A DNA stretch of 64,000 bases from Novosphingobium huizhouense (GTDB taxonomy: Bacteria > Pseudomonadota > Alphaproteobacteria > Sphingomonadales > Sphingomonadaceae). The stretch is from contig NZ_JAILXZ010000001.1 of assembly GCF_020179475.1 (NCBI RefSeq), positions 1,364,001 to 1,428,000 of the forward strand. Direction: 5' to 3'. The position numbers were made by a program, and so were the translations under genes. Of this stretch, positions 41,891 through 51,388 are shown one piece after another; within the stretch, counting starts at the first letter, position 1, and the number at the start of each line of letters is the position of its first letter. Under the pieces are notes generated by a model. That model was given only the letters and a program-made list of their open reading frames with translations. It made no database searches and was not told the origin of the DNA.

Positions 41891-42343
41891 TCAGCGGACC
41901 GACTTGGCCACCGCGTCGAGCACGCCATTGGCGAACTTCGCCTCGCGCGCATCAAAGAAGGCGTGGGCGACGTCGAGGTATTCGTTGATCACGGTGCCCA
42001 CGGTCACGTCCTTGCGCGCCATCAGCTCCCAGGCCCCTGCGCGCAGGATCTGGAGCATCGTGCGGTCGAGCCGCGCGACCGACCAGCCCGAGGCGAGCTT
42101 GGCGCCGAGCAGGGCGTCGATCTCGTCGCGGCGGGCGGCAACGCCCTTTACCACGTCGTCGAAGAAGGCGACGTCGGCGGCGGCATATTCTACGTCCTCG
42201 ATCTCGGCGCCGAGGCGGTGCATGTGGAACTCGTCGAGCAGCAGATGCAGCTCAGGGCTTTCCATCTCGAGCTGGTAGAGCGCCTGCACGGCGGCGAGGC
42301 GGGCGGCGCTGCGCGCGCGCGTCTGGTCCTTTCCGCTGCTCAC
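41891..42343 (-). CDS. nusB: Transcription antitermination factor NusB
   Basis: A 150-residue all-helical protein that joins NusE(S10)/boxA in rRNA antitermination. Recognisable blocks: ARSAARLAAVQALYQLEM at the N-terminus, WSVARLDRTMLQILRAGAWELM and VGTVINEYLDVAHAFFDAREAKFANGVLDAVA at the C-terminus. The ATG overlaps the hisD stop region by four bases, placing it in a hisG-hisD-nusB unit. Confidence 0.95.
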   Translation of the reverse strand: MSSGKDQTRARSAARLAAVQALYQLEMESPELHLLLDEFHMHRLGAEIEDVEYAAADVAFFDDVVKGVAARRDEIDALLGAKLASGWSVARLDRTMLQILRAGAWELMARKDVTVGTVINEYLDVAHAFFDAREAKFANGVLDAVAKSVR

Positions 42344-43629
42344 TGGCCGAGCCTCAGCGCGATTGAGCGGGCGTGCGCGGCAAGGCCCTCGGCCTCGGCG
42401 AGTTCGACCGCGGCGGGGCCGACGGCGGAGATGGAAGCATCGCTGACGGCGATGAAGCTGGTGCGTTTCATGAAATCCAGAACCGAAAGGCCCGAAGAGA
42501 ACCGCGCGCGGCGGCCGGTGGGCAGGACATGGTTGGGGCCGGCGACGTAATCGCCGATGGCTTCGGGCGTCATCCGCCCAAGGAAAACGGAGCCCGCATG
42601 GCGGATCTTGTCGAACAGGCGCTCAGGCGAGTCGGTGGCGATCTCGACATGCTCGGCGGCGAGCGCATTGGCGAGGGCCGGGGCCTCGTCGAGGCTGTCC
42701 ACCACGATCACCGTGCCGTGCGCGTCCCAGCTCGCCTTGGCGACCCTCGCCGTAGGCAGCAGCGCGATTTCGACACCGACCATGTCGGCCACCTGGTCGG
42801 CGAAGCCCTCGTCGTCGGTGATCAGGATCGCCTGCGCCGAAGGATCGTGCTCGGCCTGGCTCAAAAGGTCGGCGGCGATCCACTGCGGATCGTTCTGCGC
42901 GTCGGCGATGACGAGGATTTCGGACGGGCCCGCCACCATGTCGATGCCGACCACGCCGAACAGCTGGCGCTTGGCTTCGGCCACCCAGGCATTGCCGGGG
43001 CCGGTAATCACGTCGACCGGCTTGATGCGCCCGGTGCCATAGGCGAGCGCGGCCACCGCCTGCGCCCCGCCGACGCGCCACACTTCGTCCACCCCGGCAA
43101 GATGCGCGGCGGCGAGCACCAGCGGGTTGACCAGCCCCTTGGGCGTCGGGGTCACCACCACCAGCCGTTCGACGCCCGCGACCTTGGCCGGGATCGCGTT
43201 CATCAGCAGCGACGAGGGATAGGCGGCGCGCCCGCCCGGCACGTAGAGCCCCGCGCCATCGACCGGCGTCCAGCGCGCGCCGAGGCGCAGGCCGGCGGCA
43301 TCGGTATAGTCGCGGTCCTGCGGCAGCTGCGCTTCGTGATAGGCGCGGATGCGCTGCGCGGCGAGTTCCAGCGCGGCGCGCAGGTCGGGCTTCAGGCCGT
43401 CGAAGGCCTCGCGGCAGGCCTCGGCCGGAATGCGCCAGCCGTCGTCGGCGGGCAGGTGCTGGTCGAAGCGCTCGGTATATTCGGCCAGCGCCTCGTCCCC
43501 GCGCAGGCGGACGTCGTCGATGATCGTCTGCACGTCGCGCGCGACGTTCTCGTCGCTCTCGCGGCGATCCTTGACGAGGCGGGCGAAGGCTTGCGCGAAC
43601 CCGGCGTCGCTGGTCCTGAGCTTGAGCAT
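42340..43629 (-). CDS. hisD: Histidinol dehydrogenase
   Basis: A 429-residue zinc enzyme oxidising L-histidinol to L-histidine in two NAD-dependent steps. Blocks: [82 protein letters not shown] and [32 protein letters not shown] 43629 overlaps the hisG TGA (TGATG); the GTG just before it (43632) is a less likely start. Confidence 0.97.
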   Translation of the reverse strand: MLKLRTSDAGFAQAFARLVKDRRESDENVARDVQTIIDDVRLRGDEALAEYTERFDQHLPADDGWRIPAEACREAFDGLKPDLRAALELAAQRIRAYHEAQLPQDRDYTDAAGLRLGARWTPVDGAGLYVPGGRAAYPSSLLMNAIPAKVAGVERLVVVTPTPKGLVNPLVLAAAHLAGVDEVWRVGGAQAVAALAYGTGRIKPVDVITGPGNAWVAEAKRQLFGVVGIDMVAGPSEILVIADAQNDPQWIAADLLSQAEHDPSAQAILITDDEGFADQVADMVGVEIALLPTARVAKASWDAHGTVIVVDSLDEAPALANALAAEHVEIATDSPERLFDKIRHAGSVFLGRMTPEAIGDYVAGPNHVLPTGRRARFSSGLSVLDFMKRTSFIAVSDASISAVGPAAVELAEAEGLAAHARSIALRLGQ

Positions 43630-44303
43630 CACGCGGCCGCCTTGCGCCTGGCGACCATCTCGCGGAACGCATCGACCAGCGCGCCGATGCGCGCGCTGTC
43701 GGTCTTGAGCGCCGCGCGGTTGACGATCAGCCGCGCCGAGACCGGCAGGATGCGGCTCGTTTCGACAAGGCCATTGTCCTTCAGCGTCTTGCCGGTCGAG
43801 ACAAGGTCGACGATCCGGCTGGCAAGCCCGAGCGAAGGCGCAAGCTCCATCGCGCCGTTGAGCTTCACCACCTCTGCCGCAACGCCCAGCTTCTCGAAGT
43901 GGCGGCGGGTGAGGTTGGGATACTTGGTGGCGACGCGGGCATGGCTTTCACGCGCATTGGCGCCGCTTTCGACCGCGCTGACCGGCTCTGCCACCGACAG
44001 GCGGCAATGCCCGATGTCGAGATCGACCGGCGCGTAGAGGTCGGCATAGTCGAACTCGTCGATCACGTCGGAGCCGACGATGCCGATCTGCGCCGCGCCG
44101 TGGGCGACGAAGGTGGCCACGTCGAAGGCGCGCACGCGGATGATCTTCACGTCCGGCCGGTTGGTGGCGAACGAAAGCGCGCGAGAGGCCTTGTTGAAGA
44201 AGTCGGCATCGGGCACCACGCCTGCCTGTTCGAGCAGAGGCAGCGCCTCGTCGAGGATGCGGCCCTTGGGCAGGGCGAATACGAGCTGGGCGGCGGCGGT
44301 CAT
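43629..44303 (-). CDS. hisG: ATP phosphoribosyltransferase, short form
   Basis: A 224-residue enzyme catalysing the first step of histidine synthesis (ATP + PRPP). Blocks: [73 protein letters not shown] and [21 protein letters not shown] (PRPP loop). It lacks the C-terminal regulatory domain, so it should need a HisZ partner, which is not adjacent here. Confidence 0.96.
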   Translation of the reverse strand: MTAAAQLVFALPKGRILDEALPLLEQAGVVPDADFFNKASRALSFATNRPDVKIIRVRAFDVATFVAHGAAQIGIVGSDVIDEFDYADLYAPVDLDIGHCRLSVAEPVSAVESGANARESHARVATKYPNLTRRHFEKLGVAAEVVKLNGAMELAPSLGLASRIVDLVSTGKTLKDNGLVETSRILPVSARLIVNRAALKTDSARIGALVDAFREMVARRKAAA

Positions 44304-44346
44304 GACGATGCGCGCCCTATGGCAAAGGGCCGGAAAGGGCAACCTC

Positions 44347-45405
44347 ATGGAACCGATCATGGAGATCGAGAACGTCGCCAACGCGATCCGCTGGCAGGCC
44401 GACCATGCCGCCAACAACGGCGCGCCATGCACCGGCCGCGTGGTGCGCGCGCAGCTCGCCCTGCTCGATGGGGCAAGCGCTGTGGGCCGCGCGCTGGCAC
44501 ACTGGCCGGGTCGCCCGCTTGAAGATGCGCTGCCGCTGCGGCTGGCGGGCGGGCACCATTTCCTCAGCCTCACCGGCGCGGATGCGCGCCTCGGCGCCGT
44601 CTATCGCGGGGAGGTGACCGATCAGGCGGAGGTCGACGCGCTCGTCTACGCCGTCACCCGCGATCACGATGCCGCGCTGCTGCCCTGGCTCGACGGCCCT
44701 CCGCAGACCAACGAGGCGGGGCGCTCGGCCTCGATCATGGCGGCGCTGCTGTGGCTCTCGCCGCGCCTCGGCCCCCGCTTCGAAATGAACGAGCTTGGCG
44801 CGAGCGCGGGCGTCAACACGATGATGGAGCGCTTCCACTTCGACCTTGGCGGCGCCACCGCCGGCCCGGCCGATTCGCCGATGCAGATCCGGCCGGAATG
44901 GAAGGGGCCGCCCCCGCAGCAGGCCCCGGTCGAGATCGTCGCCATCGAAGGCTGCGACCGCGCGCCGGTCAGCCTGGCCGATCCCGAACAGGCGCTGCGG
45001 TTGAAAGCCTATGTCTGGGCCGAGGTGACCGAACGCATCGCCCGGATCGACGCCGCCATCGCGCTGGCGCAGGCCCGGCCTCCCAGGCTGGTGCAGATGG
45101 ACGCCGCCGATTTCGTCGACCAGCGTCTCGCCGCGCAGCAGGCCGACGATACCACGCGCGTCGTCTACCATTCGATCGTCTGGCAATACCTGCCGGGCGA
45201 GACCCGCGCGCGGATCGAAGCGGCGATGGCCGCGGCGGGGGCCAGGGCCGACGCCCGCCGCCGCCTCGCCTGGGTCAAGCTCGAGACCAACCGCGAAACC
45301 TTCCGCCACGAACTGCGCTTGCGCTACTGGCCCGGCGGCGGGGAGGAGACGCTGCTCGGCACCGCGCACGCGCATGGCGCCTGGGTCGAATGGTTCGGCG
45401 CCTAG
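44347..45405 (+). CDS. DUF2332 family protein
   Basis: A 352-residue protein of the DUF2332 family. It has an N-terminal helical part ([33 protein letters not shown]) and a later block resembling a methyltransferase-like fold ([76 protein letters not shown]). No function is established. Divergent from hisG with 43 bases between starts and convergent with the LtrA gene, whose stop overlaps its end. Confidence 0.85.
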   Translation: MEPIMEIENVANAIRWQADHAANNGAPCTGRVVRAQLALLDGASAVGRALAHWPGRPLEDALPLRLAGGHHFLSLTGADARLGAVYRGEVTDQAEVDALVYAVTRDHDAALLPWLDGPPQTNEAGRSASIMAALLWLSPRLGPRFEMNELGASAGVNTMMERFHFDLGGATAGPADSPMQIRPEWKGPPPQQAPVEIVAIEGCDRAPVSLADPEQALRLKAYVWAEVTERIARIDAAIALAQARPPRLVQMDAADFVDQRLAAQQADDTTRVVYHSIVWQYLPGETRARIEAAMAAAGARADARRRLAWVKLETNRETFRHELRLRYWPGGGEETLLGTAHAHGAWVEWFGA

Positions 45406-46655
45406 CCGCGCAGGTTTGCCAGCACGCGCGGCATGAAGCGCGAAACGCGCTCCTCCCAGCCGCCGTGGAACGAGCCCCATTCCCATAGCGCGACGAGCGC
45501 GAGCACGCCCACGGTGCAGCCGACGAAGCCCAGCGCGGGAACGCCCCGCCACAGGCTCCATCCGCCCAGCGCCAGCAGCAGCCCGGCGCCGACGAGGTGG
45601 CTCAGCGGCAGGTTGCGCAACGGACTGGCGAAGCGCTTGAACAGCGCCACGCCGCCAAGGAACAGCAGCAGTCCGCCGCACTGGGTGAGCACGAGGCCGA
45701 GCACGGCCGCGCCTTCGGGCGCCTCGAGGATCAGCGCGTCGGCAACCGCGGTCACCACCACCCCGCCGACGATCGGCATGTGCAGGTAGGTATAGGCGTT
45801 GCGCGCGACGCGCCCCGGCTCGTCGTGGTGCTCGATATGCTTCGCGCCGCGCTCGGCGCCGACGTCGAAGTAGATCCACCACATCAGCACCGAGCCGGCA
45901 AAGGCGATCAGGAACGCGGCGACGTGGGCGGCACCGGGGGTAAGGTCGGCGAAGCTCGCGCCGGTGACGATGATCCCTTCGCCCAGCGCGATGATGATGA
46001 ACAGCGCGCAGCGCTCGGCCATGTGGCTGCCCGAGATGGTCCAGTCCGATGGCGTCGCCCTGCCGAGGAACGGCGTGCGATAGCCCATGATCGGACCCGA
46101 ATATTCGATCGCCAGCGCCGCCAGCCAGAGCATCGTGCGACGGCCCGAGTTCTCGACCCCGGCGCCGGCGAACCAGAACAGCGCGGAAACCGCGAAGTAG
46201 CAGGCGATGCGCACCATCGTCATCGCGCCGGCGCGGTCGTCGCGCCACATCGCCCAGGCCATGAACAGCGTGCGCCCGACCTGCAGCGCAAGGTAGGCGC
46301 AAACGAAAAGCACCCCGCGGTCCGCCTCGCCATGGGCGAAGGCGCGCGGCATGGCGACGGCCATGACCATGCTCGCGAGCATCCCGAACAGCAGCATGAT
46401 CCGCACCGGCACGCGTTCCGGCTCGGCCCAGTTGGCGGCCCAGGTGGTGTACATCCAGGCCCACCACACCGCGAGGAACAGCAGCGCGCCCTCGGCAAGC
46501 CCGTTCCACGACAGGTGCTTCAGCAGGAAGTGCGAGACCTGCGTGATCGCGAAGACATAGACGAGGTCGAAGAACAGTTCGAGGTAGCTGACCGGCGCAT
46601 GGCCGCCACCGTGCCCGCGCAGCAGCGAGGGGCGGTCGCGCGCCGGTTCGCTCAC
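45402..46655 (-). CDS. Low temperature requirement protein A (LtrA) family membrane protein
   Basis: A 417-residue inner-membrane protein with about ten predicted helices. The family blocks are VSYLELFFDLVYVFAITQVSHFLL, GALLFLAVWWAWMYTTWAANW, HMAERCALFIIIALGEGIIVTG and NAYTYLHMPIVGGVVVTAVADALIL. The function of LtrA proteins is not established. GTG 46655 overlaps the stop of the upstream hydrolase gene (GTGA). It is the last gene of a three-gene minus-strand run. Confidence 0.9.
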   Translation of the reverse strand: MSEPARDRPSLLRGHGGGHAPVSYLELFFDLVYVFAITQVSHFLLKHLSWNGLAEGALLFLAVWWAWMYTTWAANWAEPERVPVRIMLLFGMLASMVMAVAMPRAFAHGEADRGVLFVCAYLALQVGRTLFMAWAMWRDDRAGAMTMVRIACYFAVSALFWFAGAGVENSGRRTMLWLAALAIEYSGPIMGYRTPFLGRATPSDWTISGSHMAERCALFIIIALGEGIIVTGASFADLTPGAAHVAAFLIAFAGSVLMWWIYFDVGAERGAKHIEHHDEPGRVARNAYTYLHMPIVGGVVVTAVADALILEAPEGAAVLGLVLTQCGGLLLFLGGVALFKRFASPLRNLPLSHLVGAGLLLALGGWSLWRGVPALGFVGCTVGVLALVALWEWGSFHGGWEERVSRFMPRVLANLRG

Positions 46656-47563
46656 GTGGCGGCTTCGGTGCGGGCGAGGAACTCCTCCATCGCCGCGATG
46701 AAGCGGTCGGCCGCCTCCCACGTCACGAAGTGCCCGCAATCGTAAACCCGTTCGACGGTGAGGTCGGGAATCGTTTCGGCAAGGCCATCGACATTGGCGG
46801 GCGAAAGTGCCGGATCGTCCATCGCCCAGACCACCAGCGTCGGGATCTCGAGCACCGGCACGTTCAGCGGCTTGTAGTCCGCCGGCAGTTCGTAGGGCGC
46901 GTCGATCGGCGGCACGAACACGGGGCTGGCCCGGTACCAGTTGACCATTGCCTTGGCGGTTTTGGGGTCCGCCCAGTCGGCTTCGAGCGCGGCGCGCTCC
47001 TCGGGTTCCATCTTGTCGCTGAACAATTGGGTGGTCTGCTGGCCCAGCAGCGGCTTCAGCCCGCCCTTGTCGAGCGCCGCGTCGTTCAGGGAATCGCGGA
47101 AGTCGCGGAAATACTGGCTCGCCTGCCGTTGCGCCTTGTCGGTCCAGACGAGCTTGGGAAAGACGCCGGGATGCGGCGCATTGGCGACGATGGCGCGCCT
47201 CACGCGGGTCTTCTGGCCGGTCAGCGCCACGCCCCAGGCGATCGCGCCGCCCCAGTCGTGGCCGACCACGGTGAAGTCGTCGATGCCCAGCGCATCGGCC
47301 AGGCGGAAGACGTCGCCGATCATGTTGTTGGCGGTATAGGCCTCGACGCCATCGGGCTTGGCCGACCGGCCATAGCCGCGCTGGTCGGGCGCGATGCAGC
47401 GATAGCGGTCCGAAAAATGGCGGATCTGGTGGCGCCAGGTGCGGTGCGATTCGGGAAAGCCGTGGAGGAAGATCAGCGCCGGCGCATCGCGCGGTCCTTC
47501 GTCGACCACGGCAAGCTCGATGCCGTTCTTCAGCATGACCATCTTCTGCTGCATCCCGGTCAT
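46652..47563 (-). CDS. Alpha/beta-fold hydrolase (epoxide hydrolase-like)
   Basis: A 303-residue hydrolase. Oxyanion region FLHGFPESHRTWRHQIRHF, DQRGYGRSAKP, nucleophile Asp in VVGHDWGGAIAWG and catalytic His in YDCGHFVTWEAADRF. The Asp nucleophile and HGFPE motif indicate an epoxide hydrolase or haloalkane dehalogenase subgroup. The ATG overlaps the SDR stop by four bases, suggesting a shared pathway; the substrate is unknown. Confidence 0.9.
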   Translation of the reverse strand: MTGMQQKMVMLKNGIELAVVDEGPRDAPALIFLHGFPESHRTWRHQIRHFSDRYRCIAPDQRGYGRSAKPDGVEAYTANNMIGDVFRLADALGIDDFTVVGHDWGGAIAWGVALTGQKTRVRRAIVANAPHPGVFPKLVWTDKAQRQASQYFRDFRDSLNDAALDKGGLKPLLGQQTTQLFSDKMEPEERAALEADWADPKTAKAMVNWYRASPVFVPPIDAPYELPADYKPLNVPVLEIPTLVVWAMDDPALSPANVDGLAETIPDLTVERVYDCGHFVTWEAADRFIAAMEEFLARTEAAT

Positions 47564-48387
47564 GCCCCTTCCTTCATCTTCGCGGCATAACCCGCCTCGA
47601 ACAGTTGCGCCATGCGGTCCATCAGCGGCTCGGGCGTGCGGCGCAGTTCGCCGATTTCCTTCTCGAAGCCGATCGCGGCGATGATTTCCTTCTCGCCCGC
47701 CGCGATCGCGTCGATGATCTCGCGCGCGGTGGCGTCGGGCTCCAGTCCGTTCTCGATGTTCCGGTCGCTCACCCCGCGGGCCGATCCGTCGGCGGTCAGC
47801 GCATTGCGCGAAACGTTGGTGCGCACCGAGCCGGGGCAGATCGTGTGGACCGACAAGCCAAGCCCGGTCACTTCCACGCGAAGCGCGTCGGCATAGCCGA
47901 TCAGCCCGAACTTGGCCGCGCTATAGGCGGTGCGCATCGGCGATCCGACCTTGCCGGCAATGCTCGAGACGAAGCCCAGCCGCCCCTTGCCGCGCGCCGC
48001 CATGTTCGGCAGCACGGCTTGCGTCAGCGCGATCGGAGCGAGCAGGTCGACCGCGACGATCCGCTCGTAGACCGGGAACGCGGTTTCGAGCGCCACCGAA
48101 CGCTGCGAGATGCCGGCGTTGTTGATCAGCAGGTCGATCCCGCCCGAACGCGCGGCGGCCCAGTCCCACGCCTGCGCTGCGGCCGCTTCGGCGGCGCCAT
48201 AGTCCGCCGCCTCGAACGGCAGCACCAGCGTTTCGACGCCGCAGTCCTTCGCCACGGCATCCAGCGCCTCCCGGTTGCGCCCCGACAGGATCAGCATCGC
48301 GCCGTCCCTGGCCAGTTCCTGCGCCATGGCCGTGCCGAGCCCCGACGATGCGCCGGTCACCCAGGCGACTTCGCCCGCAAATGTCAT
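47560..48387 (-). CDS. Short-chain dehydrogenase/reductase
   Basis: A 275-residue NAD(P)-dependent oxidoreductase: cofactor loop TGASSGLG (residues 11-18), NNAG, catalytic SSIAG Ser and YSAAK Tyr/Lys, and PGSVRTN after it. A C-terminal extension (GVSDRNIENGLEPDATAREIIDAIAAGEKEIIAAI) matches the DHRS7-like bacterial SDR subgroup. GGGAGAGAG precedes ATG 48387. Coupled to the hydrolase gene. Confidence 0.92.
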   Translation of the reverse strand: MTFAGEVAWVTGASSGLGTAMAQELARDGAMLILSGRNREALDAVAKDCGVETLVLPFEAADYGAAEAAAAQAWDWAAARSGGIDLLINNAGISQRSVALETAFPVYERIVAVDLLAPIALTQAVLPNMAARGKGRLGFVSSIAGKVGSPMRTAYSAAKFGLIGYADALRVEVTGLGLSVHTICPGSVRTNVSRNALTADGSARGVSDRNIENGLEPDATAREIIDAIAAGEKEIIAAIGFEKEIGELRRTPEPLMDRMAQLFEAGYAAKMKEGA

Positions 48388-48413
48388 GATCTCTCTCCCG
48401 TCCTGTCCTGTGC

Positions 48414-49304
48414 TTATGGGTAGCTGACCGTCGTCGCGATGCGCGGCAGCGGGATGAACTCGTCGCTGTCGCCGGGCACCTTGGGAAAGCGCCCCTGTTC
48501 CCAGTCCTGCTTGGCCTGGTTGATCCGGGCGCGGTCCGAACTGACGAAGTTCCACCAGACGTGGCGCGGCGTCGCGAAAGCTTCGCCGCCCAGCAGCATG
48601 ACCCGCCCGCCGCGCGCCGACGACAGCGTGAGCGTGCGCCCGGGCGCGAGCACGACGAGCGCATAGGGTTCGAGCGGCGTGCCCTCGATCTCCGCTTCGC
48701 CGCCGACCAGCATCACCGCGCGTTCGTCGGCCTCGCTGTCGATCGGCAGCGCGCCGCCGGCGGCGAGCACGATCTCGGCGTAGATCGTCGCGGCGTGCTG
48801 GGTGGTCGGCGCGGTCCTGCCCCACAGCGTGCCCATGATGACGCGGGCCTGCACGCACGAATCCTCGACCAGCGGCAGGTCGGCCTGCGCCTCGAAGGCG
48901 GGATCGATCTCCTCGCGCCCGTCGGGGAGCGCCAGCCAGGTCTGCATGCCGTAGAGCGTTTGCGTGGTCAGCCGCGCGGCTTGCGGGCTGCGCTCGGAGT
49001 GGACGATGCCCCGCCCCGCGGTCATCAGGTTGACCTGCCCCGGGCGGATCGTCGCATGGCTGCCGAGGCTGTCGCGGTGCTCGATCGCGCCCTCGAACAG
49101 CCAGGTCACGGTGGCGAGGTTGATGTGCGGGTGGGGGCGCACGTCCATCGCGCTGCCCGGCGGCAGGTGCGACGGGCCGAACTGGTCGACGAAGATGAAC
49201 GGCCCCACCATCGTCCGCTCGCGCGTCGGGATCGCGCGGCGCACCTCGAACGCGCCGAGGTCGTGGGTGACGGGGCGGATGGTCTGGATCAGCGCGTCGT
49301 TCAT
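48414..49304 (-). CDS. Pirin family protein
   Basis: A 296-residue bicupin. The pirin N-terminal domain shows GPFIFVDQFGP, DVRPHPHINLATVTWLFEGAIEHRDSLGSHATIRPGQVNLMTAGRGIVHSE with the metal-ligand His/His/His/Glu set. A pirin C-terminal domain follows (PLEPYALVVLAPGRTLTLSS, GRVMLLGGEAF, WNFVSSDRARINQAKQDWEQGRF). Bacterial pirins include quercetinases and redox regulators. The ATG overlaps the NUDIX stop. Confidence 0.93.
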   Translation of the reverse strand: MNDALIQTIRPVTHDLGAFEVRRAIPTRERTMVGPFIFVDQFGPSHLPPGSAMDVRPHPHINLATVTWLFEGAIEHRDSLGSHATIRPGQVNLMTAGRGIVHSERSPQAARLTTQTLYGMQTWLALPDGREEIDPAFEAQADLPLVEDSCVQARVIMGTLWGRTAPTTQHAATIYAEIVLAAGGALPIDSEADERAVMLVGGEAEIEGTPLEPYALVVLAPGRTLTLSSARGGRVMLLGGEAFATPRHVWWNFVSSDRARINQAKQDWEQGRFPKVPGDSDEFIPLPRIATTVSYP

Positions 49305-49744
49305 GCCGGCACCTCGTGGTCGAGCAGGGCGAGGAGGTTTTCGGGGAAGATCGGCTCCGCCCATCCGGCGATCTCGTCGCGGGTGAACCAGCGGTGCGTC
49401 ATGCCCATGGCGATTTCGAGTTCGGTGCGGCCGTGATCGACCACCGCGTGGGTCTCGACCAATACGCGAAAGAAGCGCTCGTCCGACCGCACCGGTTCCC
49501 CCTCGAGCGTGACGAAATCGTCGGCGCGGGCGGCGAACTCGGCGCCGCAGTCGATGTCGAGCCCGGTTTCCTCGCGCAGTTCGCGCCGCGCGGCGGCGGG
49601 AAAGTCCTCGCCCGGATCGCACTCGCCGCCCGGCGCGCACCAGAACGCGCGGCGACCGGGCGGGCTGTAGCGGAACAGCAGCACGCGCCCTTGCGCATCG
49701 CTCAACAGGATGCGCGCGGCGCGGCGGATGCGCCGCTCACTCAC
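49301..49744 (-). CDS. NUDIX hydrolase
   Basis: A 147-residue hydrolase of nucleoside diphosphate-linked substrates. The Nudix box is GGECDPGEDFPAAARRELREETGLDI (GX5EX7REUXEEXGU). There is no ATG in a suitable place. GTG 49744, overlapping the end of the bolA-like gene by eight bases, gives VSERRIRRAARILLSDAQGRVLLFRYSP as the start of the fold. Substrate unknown. Confidence 0.88.
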   Translation of the reverse strand: MSERRIRRAARILLSDAQGRVLLFRYSPPGRRAFWCAPGGECDPGEDFPAAARRELREETGLDIDCGAEFAARADDFVTLEGEPVRSDERFFRVLVETHAVVDHGRTELEIAMGMTHRWFTRDEIAGWAEPIFPENLLALLDHEVPA

Positions 49745-50009
49745 CGGGCGCGCGCGCCTTGATCGCGAGCGCGTGGACGCGCTGGCCGGGCAGGTCGCCC
49801 AGTGCGGCGTTGACCATGCGCTGGCGCTGGAGCCGCGAGACGCCGGCAAAGGCGGCGCTTTCGATCTCGACGGTGAAGTGCGATTCGCCCGATCCGTCGT
49901 GGCCCGAATGCCCGGCATGGCGGTCGCTGTCGTTGATCACGTCGAGCCGGACGGGGGCGAAGGCCTCCGCCAGCTTTCGTTCGATTTCGCGCGCGATCGG
50001 TCCGGTCAT
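49737..50009 (-). CDS. BolA family protein
   Basis: A 90-residue BolA-type protein: REIERKLAEAFAPVRLDVINDSDRHAGH, then SHFTVEIESAAFAGVSRLQRQRMVNAALGDLPGQRVHALAIKARAP. The family His near the C-terminus (VHALAIKA) can share an Fe-S cluster with a monothiol glutaredoxin. It is immediately divergent (27 bases) from the J-domain gene, an order conserved in alphaproteobacteria. Confidence 0.92.
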   Translation of the reverse strand: MTGPIAREIERKLAEAFAPVRLDVINDSDRHAGHSGHDGSGESHFTVEIESAAFAGVSRLQRQRMVNAALGDLPGQRVHALAIKARAPGE

Positions 50010-50036
50010 GGCTTCCCTTCCAGCAGAAGAGGCACC

Positions 50037-50639
50037 ATGTGCAATCGGGTGAAGCAAGACAAGTTCCATGGCCGCGTCCACCGTACGGGGCGCATCTGCA
50101 ATGCGCCAGGCTGCGACGAGCCGGGCGAATTCCGCGCGCCCGGCGGGCGTCCCTCGGGCTTCGACGGGCCGGGCGACTATCGCTGGTTCTGCCTCGACCA
50201 CGTGCGCCAGTTCAATTCGGGCTACGATTTCTTCGCCGGGATGAGCCCCGAGGAAATCCTCGCCGCGCAATCGCCGATCGCCGGCTGGGAGACCCACACC
50301 CGCGCCTTCCGTCCCGACGCGGGGATCGACCAGGCGCCGCGCTGGAACGACTTCGCCGATCCGCTCGAGGCGATCCAGCAGCGCGCGCGGGCGCGGCGCG
50401 AGGACGCGATGCATCGCCAGGAAGCGGCGCGGCGCGGCATCTCGCCCAGCGAGCGGCGCGCGTACGAAGTGCTCGGGCTCGGCCTCGACGCCGACCGCAA
50501 GGCGTTGCGCAGCCGCTATTCGGAGCTGGTGCGCCGCTACCATCCCGACCGCAACGGCGGCGACCGCAGCTTCGAGGGACGGCTGCAGGAAGTGGTCGAG
50601 GCCTACAATCATCTCCGCTCGACATCCGCCTTTGCCTGA
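50037..50639 (+). CDS. J-domain (DnaJ) protein with N-terminal Cys-rich segment
   Basis: A 200-residue protein. The C-terminal J-domain (about 140-200) has EVLGLGLDADRKALRSRYSELVRRYHPDRNGGD, including the HPD tripeptide, so it could stimulate an Hsp70. The N-terminal part has cysteines and a histidine spaced as a possible zinc site (ICNAPGCDEPGEF, WFCLDHVRQFN). Alphaproteobacteria often carry it beside bolA. GAAGAGG precedes ATG 50037. Confidence 0.9.
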   Translation: MCNRVKQDKFHGRVHRTGRICNAPGCDEPGEFRAPGGRPSGFDGPGDYRWFCLDHVRQFNSGYDFFAGMSPEEILAAQSPIAGWETHTRAFRPDAGIDQAPRWNDFADPLEAIQQRARARREDAMHRQEAARRGISPSERRAYEVLGLGLDADRKALRSRYSELVRRYHPDRNGGDRSFEGRLQEVVEAYNHLRSTSAFA

Positions 50640-50654
50640 TCTGCCTTGCGCCAC

Positions 50655-50670
50655 TTAACTGTTCGGTTAA
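50655..50670. promoter_or_regulatory. Inverted repeat upstream of the nitroreductase
   Basis: TTAAC-TGTTCG-GTTAA, an AT-rich inverted repeat 28 bases before ATG 50698. The form is common for TetR-family operators. No TetR gene is in the window, so the regulator is unknown. Confidence 0.4.
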
Positions 50671-50697
50671 ACAGCGCGCAAGAGGAGATCAGATGCG

Positions 50698-51387
50698 ATG
50701 AACGAAACCGCGACTTATGCCGAGATCGTCACCGGTCGGCGCAGCATCCGCGGCTTCAGGGCAGAGCCGGTGCCGCGCAAGGTGATCGAGGAGGTGCTCG
50801 AGCTCGCGCTGCGGGCGCCTTCGTCGCACAATACCCAGCCGTGGAACTTCACCGTCGTGGCGGGCGAGCCGCTCGACAAGATCCGCGCCGGCAACACCGA
50901 GCGCAATCTGGCCGGCGTGCCCGACAGCCGCGAGTTCCGCGCCGGCGGCGCCATCGGCCCGCAGCACCGCGAGCGGCAGATCGAGGTCGCCAAGCAGCTG
51001 TTCGGGGTGATGGGCATCGCCCGCGAGGACAAGGAAGGCCGCATGGACTGGGTCCTGCGCGGCTTCCGCCAGTTCGACGCGCCGGTCTCGGTGGTGGTCA
51101 CCTACGACAAGGTGCTCGAGGGCAGCGACATCGCCCCGTTCGACTGCGGCGCGGTGACCAACGCGCTGGTCAACGCGGCCTGGTCGAAGGGCCTGGGCTG
51201 CGTGATCAACAGCCAGGGCATCATGCAGTCGCCGGTGGTGCGCGAGCACGCCGGGATCCCGGACGACCAGGTCATCATGATCTGCGTCGCGATGGGCTGG
51301 CCCGACGAGGACTTTCCGGCCAACGCGGTCGTCTCCAACCGCAAGCGCGTGGCCGAATGCGCGCGCTTCGTCGGCTTTCCCGACTGA
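50698..51387 (+). CDS. Nitroreductase family protein
   Basis: A 229-residue FMN-dependent NAD(P)H oxidoreductase: FMN-binding RRSIRGFRAEPVP near residue 14, RAPSSHNTQPWNFTVV, and the dimer-type C-terminal block GAVTNALVNAAWSKGLGCVINSQGIMQ with VAMGWPDEDFPANAV. Physiological substrate unknown. Ribosome site GAGGAGATC upstream; an inverted repeat lies in its promoter region. Confidence 0.93.
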   Translation: MNETATYAEIVTGRRSIRGFRAEPVPRKVIEEVLELALRAPSSHNTQPWNFTVVAGEPLDKIRAGNTERNLAGVPDSREFRAGGAIGPQHRERQIEVAKQLFGVMGIAREDKEGRMDWVLRGFRQFDAPVSVVVTYDKVLEGSDIAPFDCGAVTNALVNAAWSKGLGCVINSQGIMQSPVVREHAGIPDDQVIMICVAMGWPDEDFPANAVVSNRKRVAECARFVGFPD

Positions 51388-51388
51388 A

